DNA from: Pocillopora verrucosa
Lineage: Eukaryota > Cnidaria > Anthozoa > Scleractinia > Pocilloporidae
Length of the DNA stretch: 64,000 bases
Reading direction: 5' to 3'
Assembly: GCF_036669915.1 (NCBI RefSeq)
Contig: NC_089321.1
Coordinates: 11,647,914-11,711,913 of the forward strand
Below, in pieces: positions 35,000 to 46,838 of the stretch. The translations under genes were made by a program, and so were the position numbers. Each line of letters opens with the position of its first letter. The stretch's first letter is position 1. The notes under the pieces are model-generated. The model searched no databases, was not told the origin of the DNA, and saw only the letters and a program-made list of their open reading frames with translations.

Positions 35000-37824
35000 T
35001 TAAGATGAACTCACTGTTTTTCCACTTTCATGCACTTGACGCACATTCACATTGATACGAGTTTTCGAAAGATAGATTTCAAACTCTCTCCATTCCTCTA
35101 GGGTAAGAGTTTCTATAGATTTTGCAAAAAAATTAGGTTGGTCGCATCGACAACCTTCGTCGGTTTCGCTATGCCCTCTCTCATCAATACCGACCTCTTC
35201 TAATCCTCTGATAATCTTATCATCACCGAATTTTTGGAACAAAGGTTTTTCTATTCGCTGTGTCCGATTTAAACAAGAGGTTATGGTTATGTCTTTATTT
35301 GTAGCACCCGGGATTACTGAGCTCTCATCCAGGACACCTGATTCATCCGGGTTTCTCGAAGTGACGTCCCTTGAAAAGAGGCCATCTTCCCATTTGAGGC
35401 AACATGGAGGTTCATATTCCTTTCCCACTTTAATAATCCTCGGAACTGCATGGAAGGCAGTTCTTGATTTTCCTGACATGATGATAATATCCCCACTACG
35501 AACATATAAAGCTGCAAAAAAGTTAACGATAATATAAAATTTTTGGTTGAATTGTTTTTTATAACTTTCTCAACAGTCACACAACACTGTCTCTCACAAT
35601 GCTGACACATCAATATGTCTCAAAATTATGATTAAAATTTTATTACAGTGAACAGGCCTGTGGAGAAAACCCACATAGCATCAAGAGAAAATTCTCACAG
35701 TAAGTGATTCTTCTTAATAATTGTTCAACCCTTTAACTTCCATGATCGGATTGTTAATGCTCCCCTCTGGCTGAAACACATTTCCTTGTATTTTAGCCAC
35801 AAGAATTTGGCGTTAAATCAAGATAACAACTGAAAAGGAGAATTTGTTTTAATAGTCAAGAACTTCTTGAGTTTACCATCATTTCCTTTATTTTCATGAG
35901 CTTAATGCTTGATTTATAGGTGATACTGTTGGTAGAAGAGCCTTCTCTAAAATGTTTAGGGGCTATCAGTTTTCTTTTCTCATACCTTGACCATTAAACT
36001 ATTAAAAATTACTTATAACTTATTCAAGGTTTGGTCCATGAGGATCAACCCAGACTAAGCAGTTTATCTATTCCAATGACTCAAAACTAGTAAGATACAA
36101 ACTCACCAACTGGTCGTACATCTCTAGTTGCTCCACCAATAAGAAAAATGGCTGTTTGTCCAAAACTCAATGAGATCAGAGGCCATGATAAATCAGACTC
36201 ATAGTGATCTGTATGGCCCCCCATGGAGCCTCCCAGAGGATAGTAATTAACAATGCCAGCCTCAGGGGAGTAGTCTGGGTATCCAACTGCACTAGCAATG
36301 TGTTTTGTCAAGCCTGCTAGGTCTGATGGGAAGTTATGATACCATTCAGGCTTGTAATTGACAACATTATAGTCAAAGTGATATCCTAGGTGGACCCAGC
36401 GGAGCTTGTCCATTAAGTTGTTGTTTTCATTATTCCTGAGGGATTAAGAAATTGCTGTTAAAACATGAAATCATGCAATACATGTGATCCATTTAAATGC
36501 TTCACTCTCAAGATCTCATTGGTATAAATTCTCCTTACTGCCTGCCATACAATTCTTATGACATTAGTTTGGAGAATTTGATATTGGATCAACTAATCAT
36601 ACCCTAATTGATATCTTTTCTCGATTCTCATGGCTTGTCTACTTGATGTCACATTGATGCTGTCACGAGAAATTCTGTTTTGGTCACTCATGGGAGTTAA
36701 AGGGTTAACCAACCATGAAATGACCAGAAAAATTGTTACTACTGCCTAGATCAGATTTTAGTCTATCACAGGTCAAGTACCTTACCCTCTCTCCCCTTCC
36801 CACCCTCAGCATTTTGCCAGATGTCCCACAGTCCATTACGACCAAGCCACCTCCTGCATCACCTTCTTGGTGACAGGAAGAAATGTACAAGTTGAGCATG
36901 TGCTTGTCAGAGAACACAGCACAATTACCCTGCAGGTTTAAAGCTTGGACTGCTAAATCCCAAGTTCATCTTGCACTTGTCTCCCACTTAAACTGGAGAT
37001 TGCCAAAATTTTGCTGCTATATAATATGAAAACGCCAAGGTCCAAATACCAGTATTGACAAGTATTTGTGTTCAATGCTATAAACTAACAATTTTACACA
37101 CCTTACACAGAACAAGGTGACTTTTGAACTTCACTCACTTACCCTTTGTGCTCAGTATAAGCAGCAGTGGAAAATTGAAAGAATCAGAAATTGTTTATTT
37201 AAGAGGTCATTATGGTGGCAATCCATGAGGGTGTTTGATTACTTCTACTACATCTCGAAAATTTAATGAAGTAAAATTTTTTCCTTTTGTGATTATTATC
37301 CTAATCTCAAAATCTGAGCTTTATTATTTCTGAAGCAATTAAACTGTAATAAAAATGGATATCAGAAAGTTTACTGGTCTGCACTCTCACCTCTGACTGA
37401 GTCTCCACACAGTTTCTCTCGTGTCTAAGGTCATATGCGCATCCAAGTTACAAACGTTTGGTTTGCGGGGAAAATCTTCAATACATCGTCTTGTCCAGTA
37501 ATGTTGTGCTCCATGTAAAAACGGGTTTACTATAAAAATAAACCCTGAGCACGACTTAAGTTCGTACGCTTGCCATTCCTTTACACATCGAAGTCCGAAA
37601 TTCGAATCACTTTTATCGCATTTTCCTTGTGTTTGCAGTTGGAATTTTTCGACACGATCACGAAATGTCGAAGGATCTCGGAAATCGATTACTTCTCTGA
37701 AGTCTGGTGGAGGTTTCTTTCGTTTATAACGTTTGTATTCCTCCCGAACATAATCAATACGGCCATTGGGTGACTTCTGATGGCACGATTCGTCGCTAGT
37801 TATATCTGCCGGCGCGTCCGCCAT
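35000..37824 (-). CDS. ALKBH1: ALKBH1 Fe(II)/2-oxoglutarate dioxygenase
   Basis: Exons 37391-37824, 36107-36435 and 35000-35511 join in phase into 424 aa (human ALKBH1 is 389). The iron-binding triad is visible: His219 and Asp221 in GGHTDHYESD, His275 in RTAFHAVPRI. The 2-oxoglutarate-binding arginines are Arg406 and Arg412 in TRINVNVRQV. Around them lie family stretches LRWVHLGYHFDYN, EAGIVNYYPL, LISLSFGQTAIFLIGG and RSGDIIIMSGKSR. The family demethylates tRNA 1-methyladenosine and acts on mitochondrial tRNA-Met cytosine; a DNA 6mA role is debated. All catalytic residues are present, so activity is expected. The insertion between H275 and the C-terminal helix (about residues 285-390, rich in Asp/Ser/Arg) accounts for the extra length. 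The introns hold two MITE-like elements. Confidence 0.95.
35724..35940. repeat. Chimeric TTAACCC-type repeat in ALKBH1 intron 2
   Basis: Left end TTCAACCCTTTAACTTCCAT. The first half resembles 16818-17030 in reverse order of motifs, the second half (GGAGAATTTGTTTTAATAGT, CATCATTTCCTTTATTTTCA) resembles the 14815 and 45405 bodies. The right end is unclear. Confidence 0.5.
36493..36708. repeat. MITE-like element, TTAACCC family
   Basis: Left AAATGCTTCACTCTCAAGAT, right ATGGGAGTTAAAGGGTTAA. The body matches 93-297. ALKBH1 intron 1. Confidence 0.75.
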
Positions 37825-39200
37825 ATTGGAAAACTGTAGAGCCTAGTGGTCAGCAGTATTTCATTGAAAAGGAAGATTTTAAAGAAAGGAGGGACGGGAG
37901 GGCAGGGGAGGGAAGCTCTGTTTTTTGTAAGCTGAGTAAACTGCTAGAGAAGGAGGGGGGTATTGTTTTCCTTTCGTCTTCAGCCATTGAAGACGTAATC
38001 GTTCTCCAGCGGAAAAATATAGTGAAGTAACAGTACCGCGAACCAGAAAACCAAAAACAACCTAAAAACAACAAAAATAAAAACTTGAGCGAGGTAAATC
38101 CCTGCCGATATTTTCTGACATTATAAAGTCTATATAAGACTTCGTTGAGCTCCATGCAACATGTTGATATTGCTTTGAACAGGAATAGGACAACACGTGG
38201 GAATGATTTCTTCAAGCTTGAGTTGCACAGCCACTAAGAAAAATATTTAAAATTTGGTATGACTGATTACATAAAGTGTGGAAGGGTGTCACTTTTGAGA
38301 AAAACTTTAAGGTATTCCGCTCTGAATGGAAGCGGAAGCTTCCAGAATTTGCTATATGGGCTTTTGAGTGAGTTGAGTGATGTATAACGGAATCATCAAG
38401 TCACGAAACTTGATACTGCACCGAATTAGTTTCATTGTTACCGCTCTCAACGAAAAAAAAAAAAGCATTCGCGAGGACTGAAGAATTAGGCGATGAACTG
38501 TAAAAATATGGTCTTAATGAAAATTGTTACCCATCGAGCAGAAGGTTTCTGCAGACTCGTTCGAAACTCCAAACTAAATACAGCTTTGTTTATTTTTGAA
38601 AAATCTTAGCTAACCATTTAGTCGTTTACGATAAGAGGTATCATGGGAAAAGACGGCGTTTTTGATCTTGTACTTTTGTATATTTGTACCTCAGCTGTTG
38701 TTGTTTTTTTTTTAAAGGGAAATCTTTGAGGATTTTGTCATTAGCTTGTAATTGTCTGCTGCTAAATTAGATCACATGCTACCGACAAATATAGCTTCTA
38801 CCGACGAGACAGGAATATAGGCCCTTAAGCCACACCCACGCACGGATAATCGTAAATTACCCCACAAATATGAATATTATGAAAAAAGGTATGGACGACA
38901 TCTTTGTTAAAATGGCAATAGTATACTACCGTGCAGCTTGCTGGGGGCTTTTTAGTTTCTGCTTGTAAGAAGATACTGTTTGAAAAGTTGGATTTTTAAG
39001 GGAAACATTTTTTACTTGAAGTCGTTGTTATTTGTGAGTTCATAAATTTTATCTGCGGTCCAGTATCTGTCCCCGGATATTCCAAAATATGCTTTCCACC
39101 CTGACAGAAATATTCAGCCCTGTGCTCACGCGCGGAAATGAAATTGTCCTTTTGCGGCACGTTGAGTCAATTTGTTAACCAATATACCGTGAAGTTCGTG
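37825..39200. other. Intergenic upstream of ALKBH1
   Basis: Divergent promoter space between ALKBH1 and the first small-family gene. Open frames are short or start at non-ATG codons; no RNA gene or clear repeat found. Confidence 0.4.
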
Positions 39201-39214
39201 CTCGTGGAACGAAT

Positions 39215-39233
39215 CACGTGATTGGCTACGTCA
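39215..39233 (+). promoter_or_regulatory. E-box, CCAAT and CRE-like cluster
   Basis: CACGTG (39215-39220), inverted CCAAT (ATTGG, 39221-39225) and TACGTCA (39227-39233) sit side by side ~130-150 bases upstream of the start codon at 39362. E-box and CRE sites are known targets of bHLH and CREB/ATF factors; actual use here is inference. Confidence 0.4.
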
Positions 39234-39361
39234 ACAATATTACGCCTTAAGGGGGCACGTTGACTTAAAACTTTTATCGCTCAGTTCAACAAGCCAGTGA
39301 AAGTTAAACCTCGAAGACGTCGAAACTTCTTCAGAGATTTAAGTTTACGCACATTGTTGCA

Positions 39362-39739
39362 ATGAAGAACGTGAAAGGACAAAAGTGTGAACTTGAGAAG
39401 CGAACGGATTTCGACAGTGCCATGAATCAAGCTTTCAGCGAGATCTTTGAAAATCTAAAAGGCTTGGAAGAGGACACCAAAATACGAAGATTAAAAACAG
39501 AACAGCTGCAGAGACGAAACAGCGCGCCGGCTTCAACGCTGAAGGAAAACTTTGGAACCAAGACGAATCAATTGAAACAACCACAGAAACAACTTGATAG
39601 AACAAAATCTGGCGAGCAAAAATCTTACACACTTCCAGCAGTTTCAGCTTTGTCAACAATGCACTGGGTTATGCAATGCTGTGAAGAAGAGGAGATTGAC
39701 GTGATAGATTCAAGTTTTAGTTTTCTGGATAATTACTGA
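39362..39739 (+). CDS. Small RRRxSAPA-family protein A
   Basis: 125 aa from an ATG, no intron needed. I do not recognise the family from outside this window. Residues 17-45 form a predicted helix (FDSAMNQAFSEIFENLKGLE, then EDTKIRR); residues 51-57 are RRNSAPA, a basic Ser/Pro motif shared with 46839-47447, 49405-49959 and 54020-54292. A second motif, LDRTKSGEQKSYTLPAVSAL, parallels SRTRSDPTFSTLPW of the 46839 gene, and the acidic C-terminus ends FSFLDNY, parallel to FNLGFLDDYM. No signal peptide or membrane segment, so likely cytosolic or nuclear. The Arg-x-x-Ser-x-Pro pattern fits basophilic kinase and 14-3-3 sites; that is inference. Confidence 0.7.
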   Translation: MKNVKGQKCELEKRTDFDSAMNQAFSEIFENLKGLEEDTKIRRLKTEQLQRRNSAPASTLKENFGTKTNQLKQPQKQLDRTKSGEQKSYTLPAVSALSTMHWVMQCCEEEEIDVIDSSFSFLDNY

Positions 39740-41040
39740 CAGAAAGTTTATTGAAGGAGAAGAATTGTGGCAAACAAATTTGGAACTATGTTGTTTGATC
39801 ACAACACTATGAATATAGCGTGTCATGCACAATTCATTTTTATATCCAAGGATTATGAAAACGCAATGAACAGTAGACAAAGTCGTTCGTCCCGGATAAT
39901 AGGAATTAAAACCAAGTGATTTACATAACTCTAAAATGGTATTAGAACTTCAGTGAGTATATAGATAAAATTTTGAGCTTTCGATCTTGTAAAACGAAAA
40001 AACCATCTTTAAGTTTCATTTAAGGTTTTCTATGAAAATGGATGAATTTGAGCAAACAACACAGGCTGTATACAGTCATACTCACGTACTGTTTTTACCG
40101 ACTTACCCCGAGGGCAGTGTTTATCTTGTATTTCGCAAGCAATTAGAGACGTTGGAACAATATACTGAATGTATACAAATAGAACAAAGTCATTTATTTT
40201 ATTCAAGAGAAATTAAATATTTAATAGTAAAGAAAAATCACGAAACTATATTTCTTGACTCAAGGTGAACTCTGTGTTTCTCAAAAGAGTTAGCAAAAAG
40301 AAGGCTAATTGAGCGAACGAATTTCAATTAACTTCTGTTAACCACATGCAATGTTATTGGAGTCTATGTTCTGAATATTGAAATATCACTCTGGATCTAT
40401 GATGATTGCTCTTGGAAACCAAATGTGAGCAGAAATTGGAAATACATTGATCATTTTCGAATGATGCGGTTAGGGTTGTCCAGGAATTTCATTCCCATGC
40501 ATCAGAAAACAATTAAAAATTATTGAACCACCCAGGCCGGTTAATTAAAAGTCTTGTTAACGAAGATGACATATGAGGTTAACCTTGTCGTGCATAGCGT
40601 TAGAAAATATTCCGGCAATTAAATAAATCAAGGGCCATTTCCGAAATTTCTCGACTCTTTCATTTATAAATTTCGTATATCTTTGGAACGCATTACTGCT
40701 TTTGCCAAACGAATCGCTATAGAGCGCTTAGTTACAACATAGCTTCGGACAGTCTATATTTTTCATCAGTAAAAGTTCATCAATAACAACTCGAAAATTC
40801 TGCGCTATTCAATATCTTTGTGTCACACTTCAATTGTAGTTTTTTTTCACTTCAGTATCTACCCCTATCTGTTCGACAGATAGAGGTTCTTTTCCTCACA
40901 ACAGGGAAAATCCTTCGTTCTTAACATTGATATTTCGTCTATCTATCGCGAAAAGAAATTTATGACCTATTTAGCAATGTTAAAGGGTCATCCACTTTTG
41001 TTTTCCGACTGACTTATCAACTGATATCTAATCTGGGTCA
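39740..41040. other. 3' flank of protein A, no gene seen
   Basis: AT-rich. A 78-codon frame at 40032-40268 (MKMDEFEQTTQAVYSHTHVL start) has no family or neighbour support. Confidence 0.4.
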
Positions 41041-41173
41041 ATAGGCCAGAAGCACGTGACTGCGTGTAATGAACCATAAACACGTGATTTTGTGGTAATA
41101 AGTTGTGTCAACATCGGAAGAAAATTTTACACAGCTGATGTTTGCGGAGAAAAGAGTCGTTGGATAATATAAC

Positions 41174-42632
41174 ATGAGCAGGAATTGCAAAAAGAGTAAA
41201 GCATATGTGTTTTGATATTCCTCTCTAAGTAGTCTTACCGCAATTTCCCCAGAAATGAAACGTCCTTATATCTGCAGGATATGATATCAACTGCGCTTCC
41301 CGTGTCAAAAATACCTTACTTGTTAAAAAAGCTCCTTAAGATTCCATATCTTTATCTTAGTTTTATCTTACGTGAAATTATTTCTAGAGAATCTCAAGAG
41401 TCGGCTTGAACGGTTAACGGTTGAAAATTTTGACAGTTCCGGTTCGCGGAATATGACTCTGTGTGACTAAAGCCAACGATTAGCCGTACCCTCCCCCGCA
41501 AGGTGGGACCTGACGCAAATGGTTTTTTTTTTTGGGTACCAGGATATAATCATCGTAACGGCATAAGCCATAAGAAAAGACGCGTCAAAGTCAAAGCTTA
41601 TGACATTTTTAAAATGACACATCGTCAGATATGAAAAAGAGTTTGCTGATAACATTTTCTACGGCTAAAGGTAAAATTTAGTCAATTTTACGCCTAACAG
41701 CTGAAAATTTTAGCCATTTGGTAGTTAACGGTTAAACGCATTGAGACGGGCTCTTTGAATGGATGATAAACCTTTATCATCAAAAGAACCAGTTATCTTC
41801 AAAGTATTTAGATATGTAATACAAAAACCTCTTTCATTGTCCTTCAGAGAACTTCAGGTATGACTAAAACAACTTCGGCTTTTTCCATCGCTGAAGGATT
41901 TATCGCAAATCGTCTAGAAACACTGAATTTCTATAAAACTTTTGTTCATCGGTGGTCGGTGGTCTCCCTTTTTTTTCATTGTTTTTTTTTTCATTGAATT
42001 TTTCTTTGTTTGAAATTTCTGTGACCATTCACTGCCTCATAGATTTTGATGTATCTCGCTGAACATTGTTAAAAGACAAAATGGCCGCCAATCGGAAGTT
42101 TCTATGTATGCCATTTTAATAATTTATTTGTTGCCTATAAATTTTAAAGTGTGAGTTGAAGAAAAACGCTTATTATCATAAGCCTATCATACTTAGCAAG
42201 ATTTAGAGGAATGCACTGATCATCTCCTACGGTTGAGAAAATAGTTTTCAAAGATTATTTAACGCTGTCACTTGTTCAGTAAGTTTTAACCAAATTGTAG
42301 ATTAGTTGTTTGAATTTGCTATAACTTTTAAATAACATTTGTATGATATTTTTTTGCCGGAAATTTATTTTTGTATTTAGTTTTTTTTTTCTTACCTGTT
42401 TCCATTAGTATGTAGGAACATAAAAGTAATTGAAAAAGACACCAGACTACAAAGAGCTAAAGAAATTAAATATTTGAAGGAGTGTATTGAAAACTCTCAA
42501 GATGGTATGCTCGGAGAAACCACACGAATACGCGATTTTACTGGTCAGTGGGTTCGAATGAACGTCAGAGTTGTAGGCTTAGCCTCGATTCTTGTTGTTG
42601 CAGAGTTACGAAAAGCTTCGCAAATTTTTTAA
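41174..42632 (+). CDS. Possible two-exon or decayed RRRxSAPA-family relative
   Basis: Exon 42409-42632, preceded by a pyrimidine run and CCATTAG, stays open and includes RNIKVIEKDTRLQRAKEIKY, which lines up with ENLKGLEEDTKIRRLKTEQL of protein A. A candidate first exon at 41174-41195 (MSRNCKK, donor A|GTAAAG) joins in phase to give 81 aa. The helix start and the SAPA motif are both missing. Upstream are two CACGTG sites (41053-41058 and ~41091-41096), the second in ACACGTGATT, with GTCAACA downstream, like the promoter of protein A. Could equally be a pseudogene fragment. Confidence 0.3.
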
Positions 42633-43940
42633 AATGGGTATATTTGTAAATCTTTTCTCGTGCAACGGTAGATCGAGAAGAACATTTTAAAATAACCTAA
42701 GATATCCCAAAAAGTATGTAAATTTGAAGAAAACCTGGGGCTACGACTGAATGCTCGGTGAAGCTATACCTACCTCAAAATTATTTCGCGTGATCCAGTA
42801 ACCATTGAACAGACTGTGGACAAAAACTCCAGAGAGGAAAGCGTGCCGAACAGAAACTAGCTTTGTGAGTATTTAACAGAAATATGGCAGAGAAAGAAAG
42901 TGATTGACCAAAGCACAATTTAGTCTCAGGTCACAGCGGTTTATCTCGTCTATTTTTTGTCCTGGTGCGGCAGTCCGCTGACAAGCCAACGGTAACTGAA
43001 TTGAATTACTGAATTGAAAAAAGCGAACTATTTGTGCGCATCAAATGAAAATACTTTGAACAAAGATGCTTTTGGAGTGCATTCTCTCAATTTCCCTGAA
43101 TTTCCCTTGTCTCAAAACAGTACGTTCAGGCAATTTTCTCGGCATGTTGACGCTAAAAGGTGGAGCGACTTTGTGATTAATATTTAGGAGATACATGAGT
43201 TTTGTTTATGCCTATCGGGTAAATAACATTCTTAGAGCGCGGCCATCTATTAAATTGGAATTCACTGAGGAAAGAGACTCTTATTAAGTCGATTCAAGTA
43301 ATTGAAACGTTAAGAGGTCTTATAAAGACTCGTTTACCACATAAAACATGAAAATGGAACTTAAAAGCCAAAATCTCATAATTACAATACAATTATTGAC
43401 ATCTCTATATTATCAAAGATACTGCGATTAGATGGTTCACGGCAAATGAATATTCTAATGTGATACAAGCTAAACTACTCTGACCAATCTCACTTCTTTG
43501 ATCATTTGGTTTCACTGAGAGCCTTATTCACTTCAAGTTGCGTCACTTTTCAGTGGGGTCCAATTGTTGAGACATCAAGGAAACGTCGCTGCAAAGAAAT
43601 GTAAACAAGAATGATGCATATCCGAAGCAGTTAATTAAGTTTTTTGTGACTTTGTTTCCACTAATTCGTTAACCAACGCTATTTCAGTGTGAGTGACACG
43701 ATCAGATAAATAATTTAACATAAGATTTATTCAAGATTTTTTTTTATAAATTACGTACAAATCTGAAGTGTCTATTACATTCTTCACATACTGTATGATC
43801 GTCTGTATGAATTCAGTTCAAAATACTCGACTCTTAAACACTCAAAAACTGCCCGCAGCTTCCCTGTCACACTCACCGCGAGGCGCTGCTCCAACACTCA
43901 ATGAAACACCATTTGTTTTACAGTGCACGAGATGAATGAG
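42633..43940. other. Intergenic, nothing recognised
   Basis: AT-rich DNA without open frames of interest or clear repeats. Confidence 0.4.
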
Positions 43941-43942
43941 TT

Positions 43943-43950
43943 TATATAAG
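43943..43950 (+). promoter_or_regulatory. TATA box before a very short frame
   Basis: TATATAAG in a GAGTTTATATAAGAGCAGC context. About 60 bases on, an ATG at 44013 opens a 24-codon frame (MSLTKCIYNCKQSRLKRKVL, stop at 44087). A real promoter is plausible; whether the product is a peptide, a first exon or a non-coding RNA cannot be told. Confidence 0.3.
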
Positions 43951-44087
43951 AGCAGCATCTACAGCGTTGAAATTGCAACTGAAGGGAAACTATTCCGAAG
44001 CGAAAGTGCAGAATGTCTCTCACAAAGTGTATTTACAACTGTAAACAATCCCGCTTAAAAAGGAAGGTGTTATTTGAAGCAGTTTAA

Positions 44088-45404
44088 CTAAGAACAACTT
44101 TTGTGGATTTCATACCCGGATAAGTCTTTGGTGACTTCTAAAGATCTCATCAATCATTGAATTGTTCTCCTTTGTAAACACCAGCTCCCCGAGATTTCTA
44201 GGGCTTTCAAGCTTTCAGTTTCCACTCTCCTACATTTTCGGATAATGCAGACTTAAGCTAACCGATTCTAAGTCCTCCTTCTCGTAACAATATTGTAATT
44301 AAAAACAGTTCATGGCCGATAAAGTTGGCTCCATGCCATCTGGCGTAGAAAATTTTCTCCTTCCAAATTCCTCATTCTATTGCCTGGAAACCTCTGCTGG
44401 TTGTCTACAAGTCAAAGATGGAGCACTCCTGAGTCTTCTTCATCTAAAGTCAACTTCCGTCTTATGTCTCCTGTAAAGTCAACTGAATACAGTGATTTCA
44501 AGGGAAGATTAACTTTTGAAGCGTATAGTTGTTTAGCAACGAGAGTGTTTTTCAGGTATCTGTGATAAATGGCCAATTATAGAGAATTAATCCATGGCAA
44601 TTAAATCCTTTCTAGTGCCGACTATAAAGAAGCTATTGCAAATTGAAGTGACGGTTTTGCTTTGCTCTGCAACGTGCGTTCTGATGCAGAGCGTCGCAAA
44701 TTGTAAACCAACGCAAGTTAAGATTCAAGAAAAGAATTTCAGGCTATCGTTTTAAGAGGAATTCTTGTTGCTAAAATTGTTAATATATTAAGGAAGTCAA
44801 GGTTGACGTGTAAGACCGCACCAGCACATGGAAAACTGTACTTCTTGCCGTCCGCTAAAGCTACTTTCTCTTCGACTGAAAATATCTGCGGTACCTGTGA
44901 AAAAGGAATTTTATTTGGTTCCTTGCATAACTGATTTGTGGATTAAAAAGTTGTAAAATAAGAGTTCATTACAGCCGTTTGACGTTGTCATAAATGCCTG
45001 GCTGTAACTTACAGTTGGAGTTGATCTGTCAATCCGACGACTCATTCATCCTTAGGTCCAGTCCAGCATATATTAAAATTTAGCCGTTAGAGAGCTGGGT
45101 TTAGAATTATTTTTGTTCAAATTTTATTGTTAGTAGTAATTAATTATCATTTGTTGTCATGACAGCCTTAAACGAAGTTTACGTCACGAAATGGTCGTTT
45201 GAGTCATTCTGAGCGTGAAAGTGAAATGTCTTAATATGATGAAACATTGGAATATCCGGTGTCTTCAGAGATTGGACCAAAAAAAAAACCGAACAAGTGT
45301 GATTTAAGATGGTGAAAATTTACAGAGAGAATGTTGATGGCAAACCTGAAATGTATCAAATTACGTTAGAGATTTCAAGATACAAAACCGAGAATCCCTT
45401 CATT
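44088..45404. other. Intergenic, nothing firm
   Basis: Two overlapping 53-61 codon frames around 44312-44565 show no family. No other feature. Confidence 0.35.
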
Positions 45405-45617
45405 GTCAACCCTTGACACCTTAGTGTCAGTATACATATTCTCCATACTGTTCTTTATACATTTTCTTGGGTGCTGACAAGGAGAATTTGTTTGACAATC
45501 AGGAGCTTCTTTAGGTGGTGATCATTCCCTGTATTCTTGTGTCCTTCATGTGCAATTCGGGGGTGATATTGTAAAGAGAAATTGGATGCTGGTCACTTTT
45601 AGGGATCAACCAGTTAA
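45405..45617. repeat. MITE-like element, second subfamily
   Basis: Left GTCAACCCTTGACACCTTAG, right GGGATCAACCAGTTAA. The body matches 14815-15017 closely (ACAAGGAGAATTTGTTTGAC). Confidence 0.7.
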
Positions 45618-46733
45618 TTAAAGGAAAGAGAAGAATATTTAGAAGGTAAAAATATACAAAACCAGAGTTAAGTTGTTGACGATTCGAAGCCTCGTCACTG
45701 TTCGTTAGATGCGTTGCAGAAAAATCAACAGAAAAAAGCAAACAAAACGAAAAAGTGATCTTAAATCTCCTCATGAAGAACGTTGTCGGATCAAAGTTAG
45801 GCACAGATCAAGACAGTTCATCTTAGGACTAATTGTTCAAATGGCAGATAACGCCATTCAAAAGATAAATCACTATCAAGCGGGTAATTGTTAACAAAAC
45901 GTACTGCGCTCTCCACCGGATGGAGATTTATGCAGTGGACTAATCTCTCAAGGGCCTCAAGCGATCATTTCCAAATGATCTCCTTATAACAGAAAACAAA
46001 CAAACAAACAAACGATGCAGTATTACAAAATTCTGTGACTCATTTCCATTGATTTTATTAGGTACTCCTAAATGAAAAAGGCATTGCCGTGACTTAAACG
46101 CAGACTTGTTTTTCCCAAAGTTAATCATAAGTTATTGTTTTTGATATTGTGAGTTTAATCCTACATGCGATTTAACTGAGAAAAAAACCTCTTGATATTG
46201 TTCCCGGCCAACTCTTTCAATATCAAAGATAATAAGTTTTATTCAACCAGCCAATATCGGCGATCAGAGTTTGATGTCTGCTGTACCATTCGGTCGTAAA
46301 TTTAATGACTACGGCACGAGGAAAATTAAACCCACGTAATCCGTGCATATGACGTCATTGTTAAAGTAAAGAATATTTGATCGTAGTTCTTTACCAGATT
46401 TGCGCTCATAATACAACAACCGACTAGAATTTGAACCCTATAGAAAAATTTTGTTCTATGCTCTACTAAGAATTAATATCAGTTTTGTAAAACGAGTCGG
46501 AACTTCCAGCTTGGATTGTCACTTTGGCCTTCCAAAAGGATTTTTTTATATTAAGTCAAAATATTGGCTAATGTATAATACACCGAAAATTTTGCAGACG
46601 TAACCGAAGCTCGTATATTATGATTTATTCAGTGTATTACACTCGTGGACAACATCTGAGGTGGTAGTAGTAATTTACCAAAAAGTAATTAAAAAAATCC
46701 AAATGTCTCTCATCCACTCGACCACTGTTCCAA
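45618..46733. other. 3' flank of protein B
   Basis: No gene recognised. AATAAA on the minus strand at 46734-46739 would serve as the poly(A) signal of the gene at 46839-47447. Confidence 0.4.
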
Positions 46734-46838
46734 TTTATTATTTTTTTTGCCACGTACGTACAAATGATCTTTATCTTACGTAATCGATCAATGAAAGCGG
46801 TGTTATAAATCACCTTGCTTGCGCTGAAGAAGTTTCAA

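Noticed and set aside
37850..38215. 121-codon minus-strand frame upstream of ALKBH1
   Set aside because: Low-complexity Ser/Leu/Phe composition from CT-rich DNA, no domain.
40032..40268. 78-codon frame after protein A
   Set aside because: AT-rich, no motif in common with the family; more likely 3' UTR of protein A.
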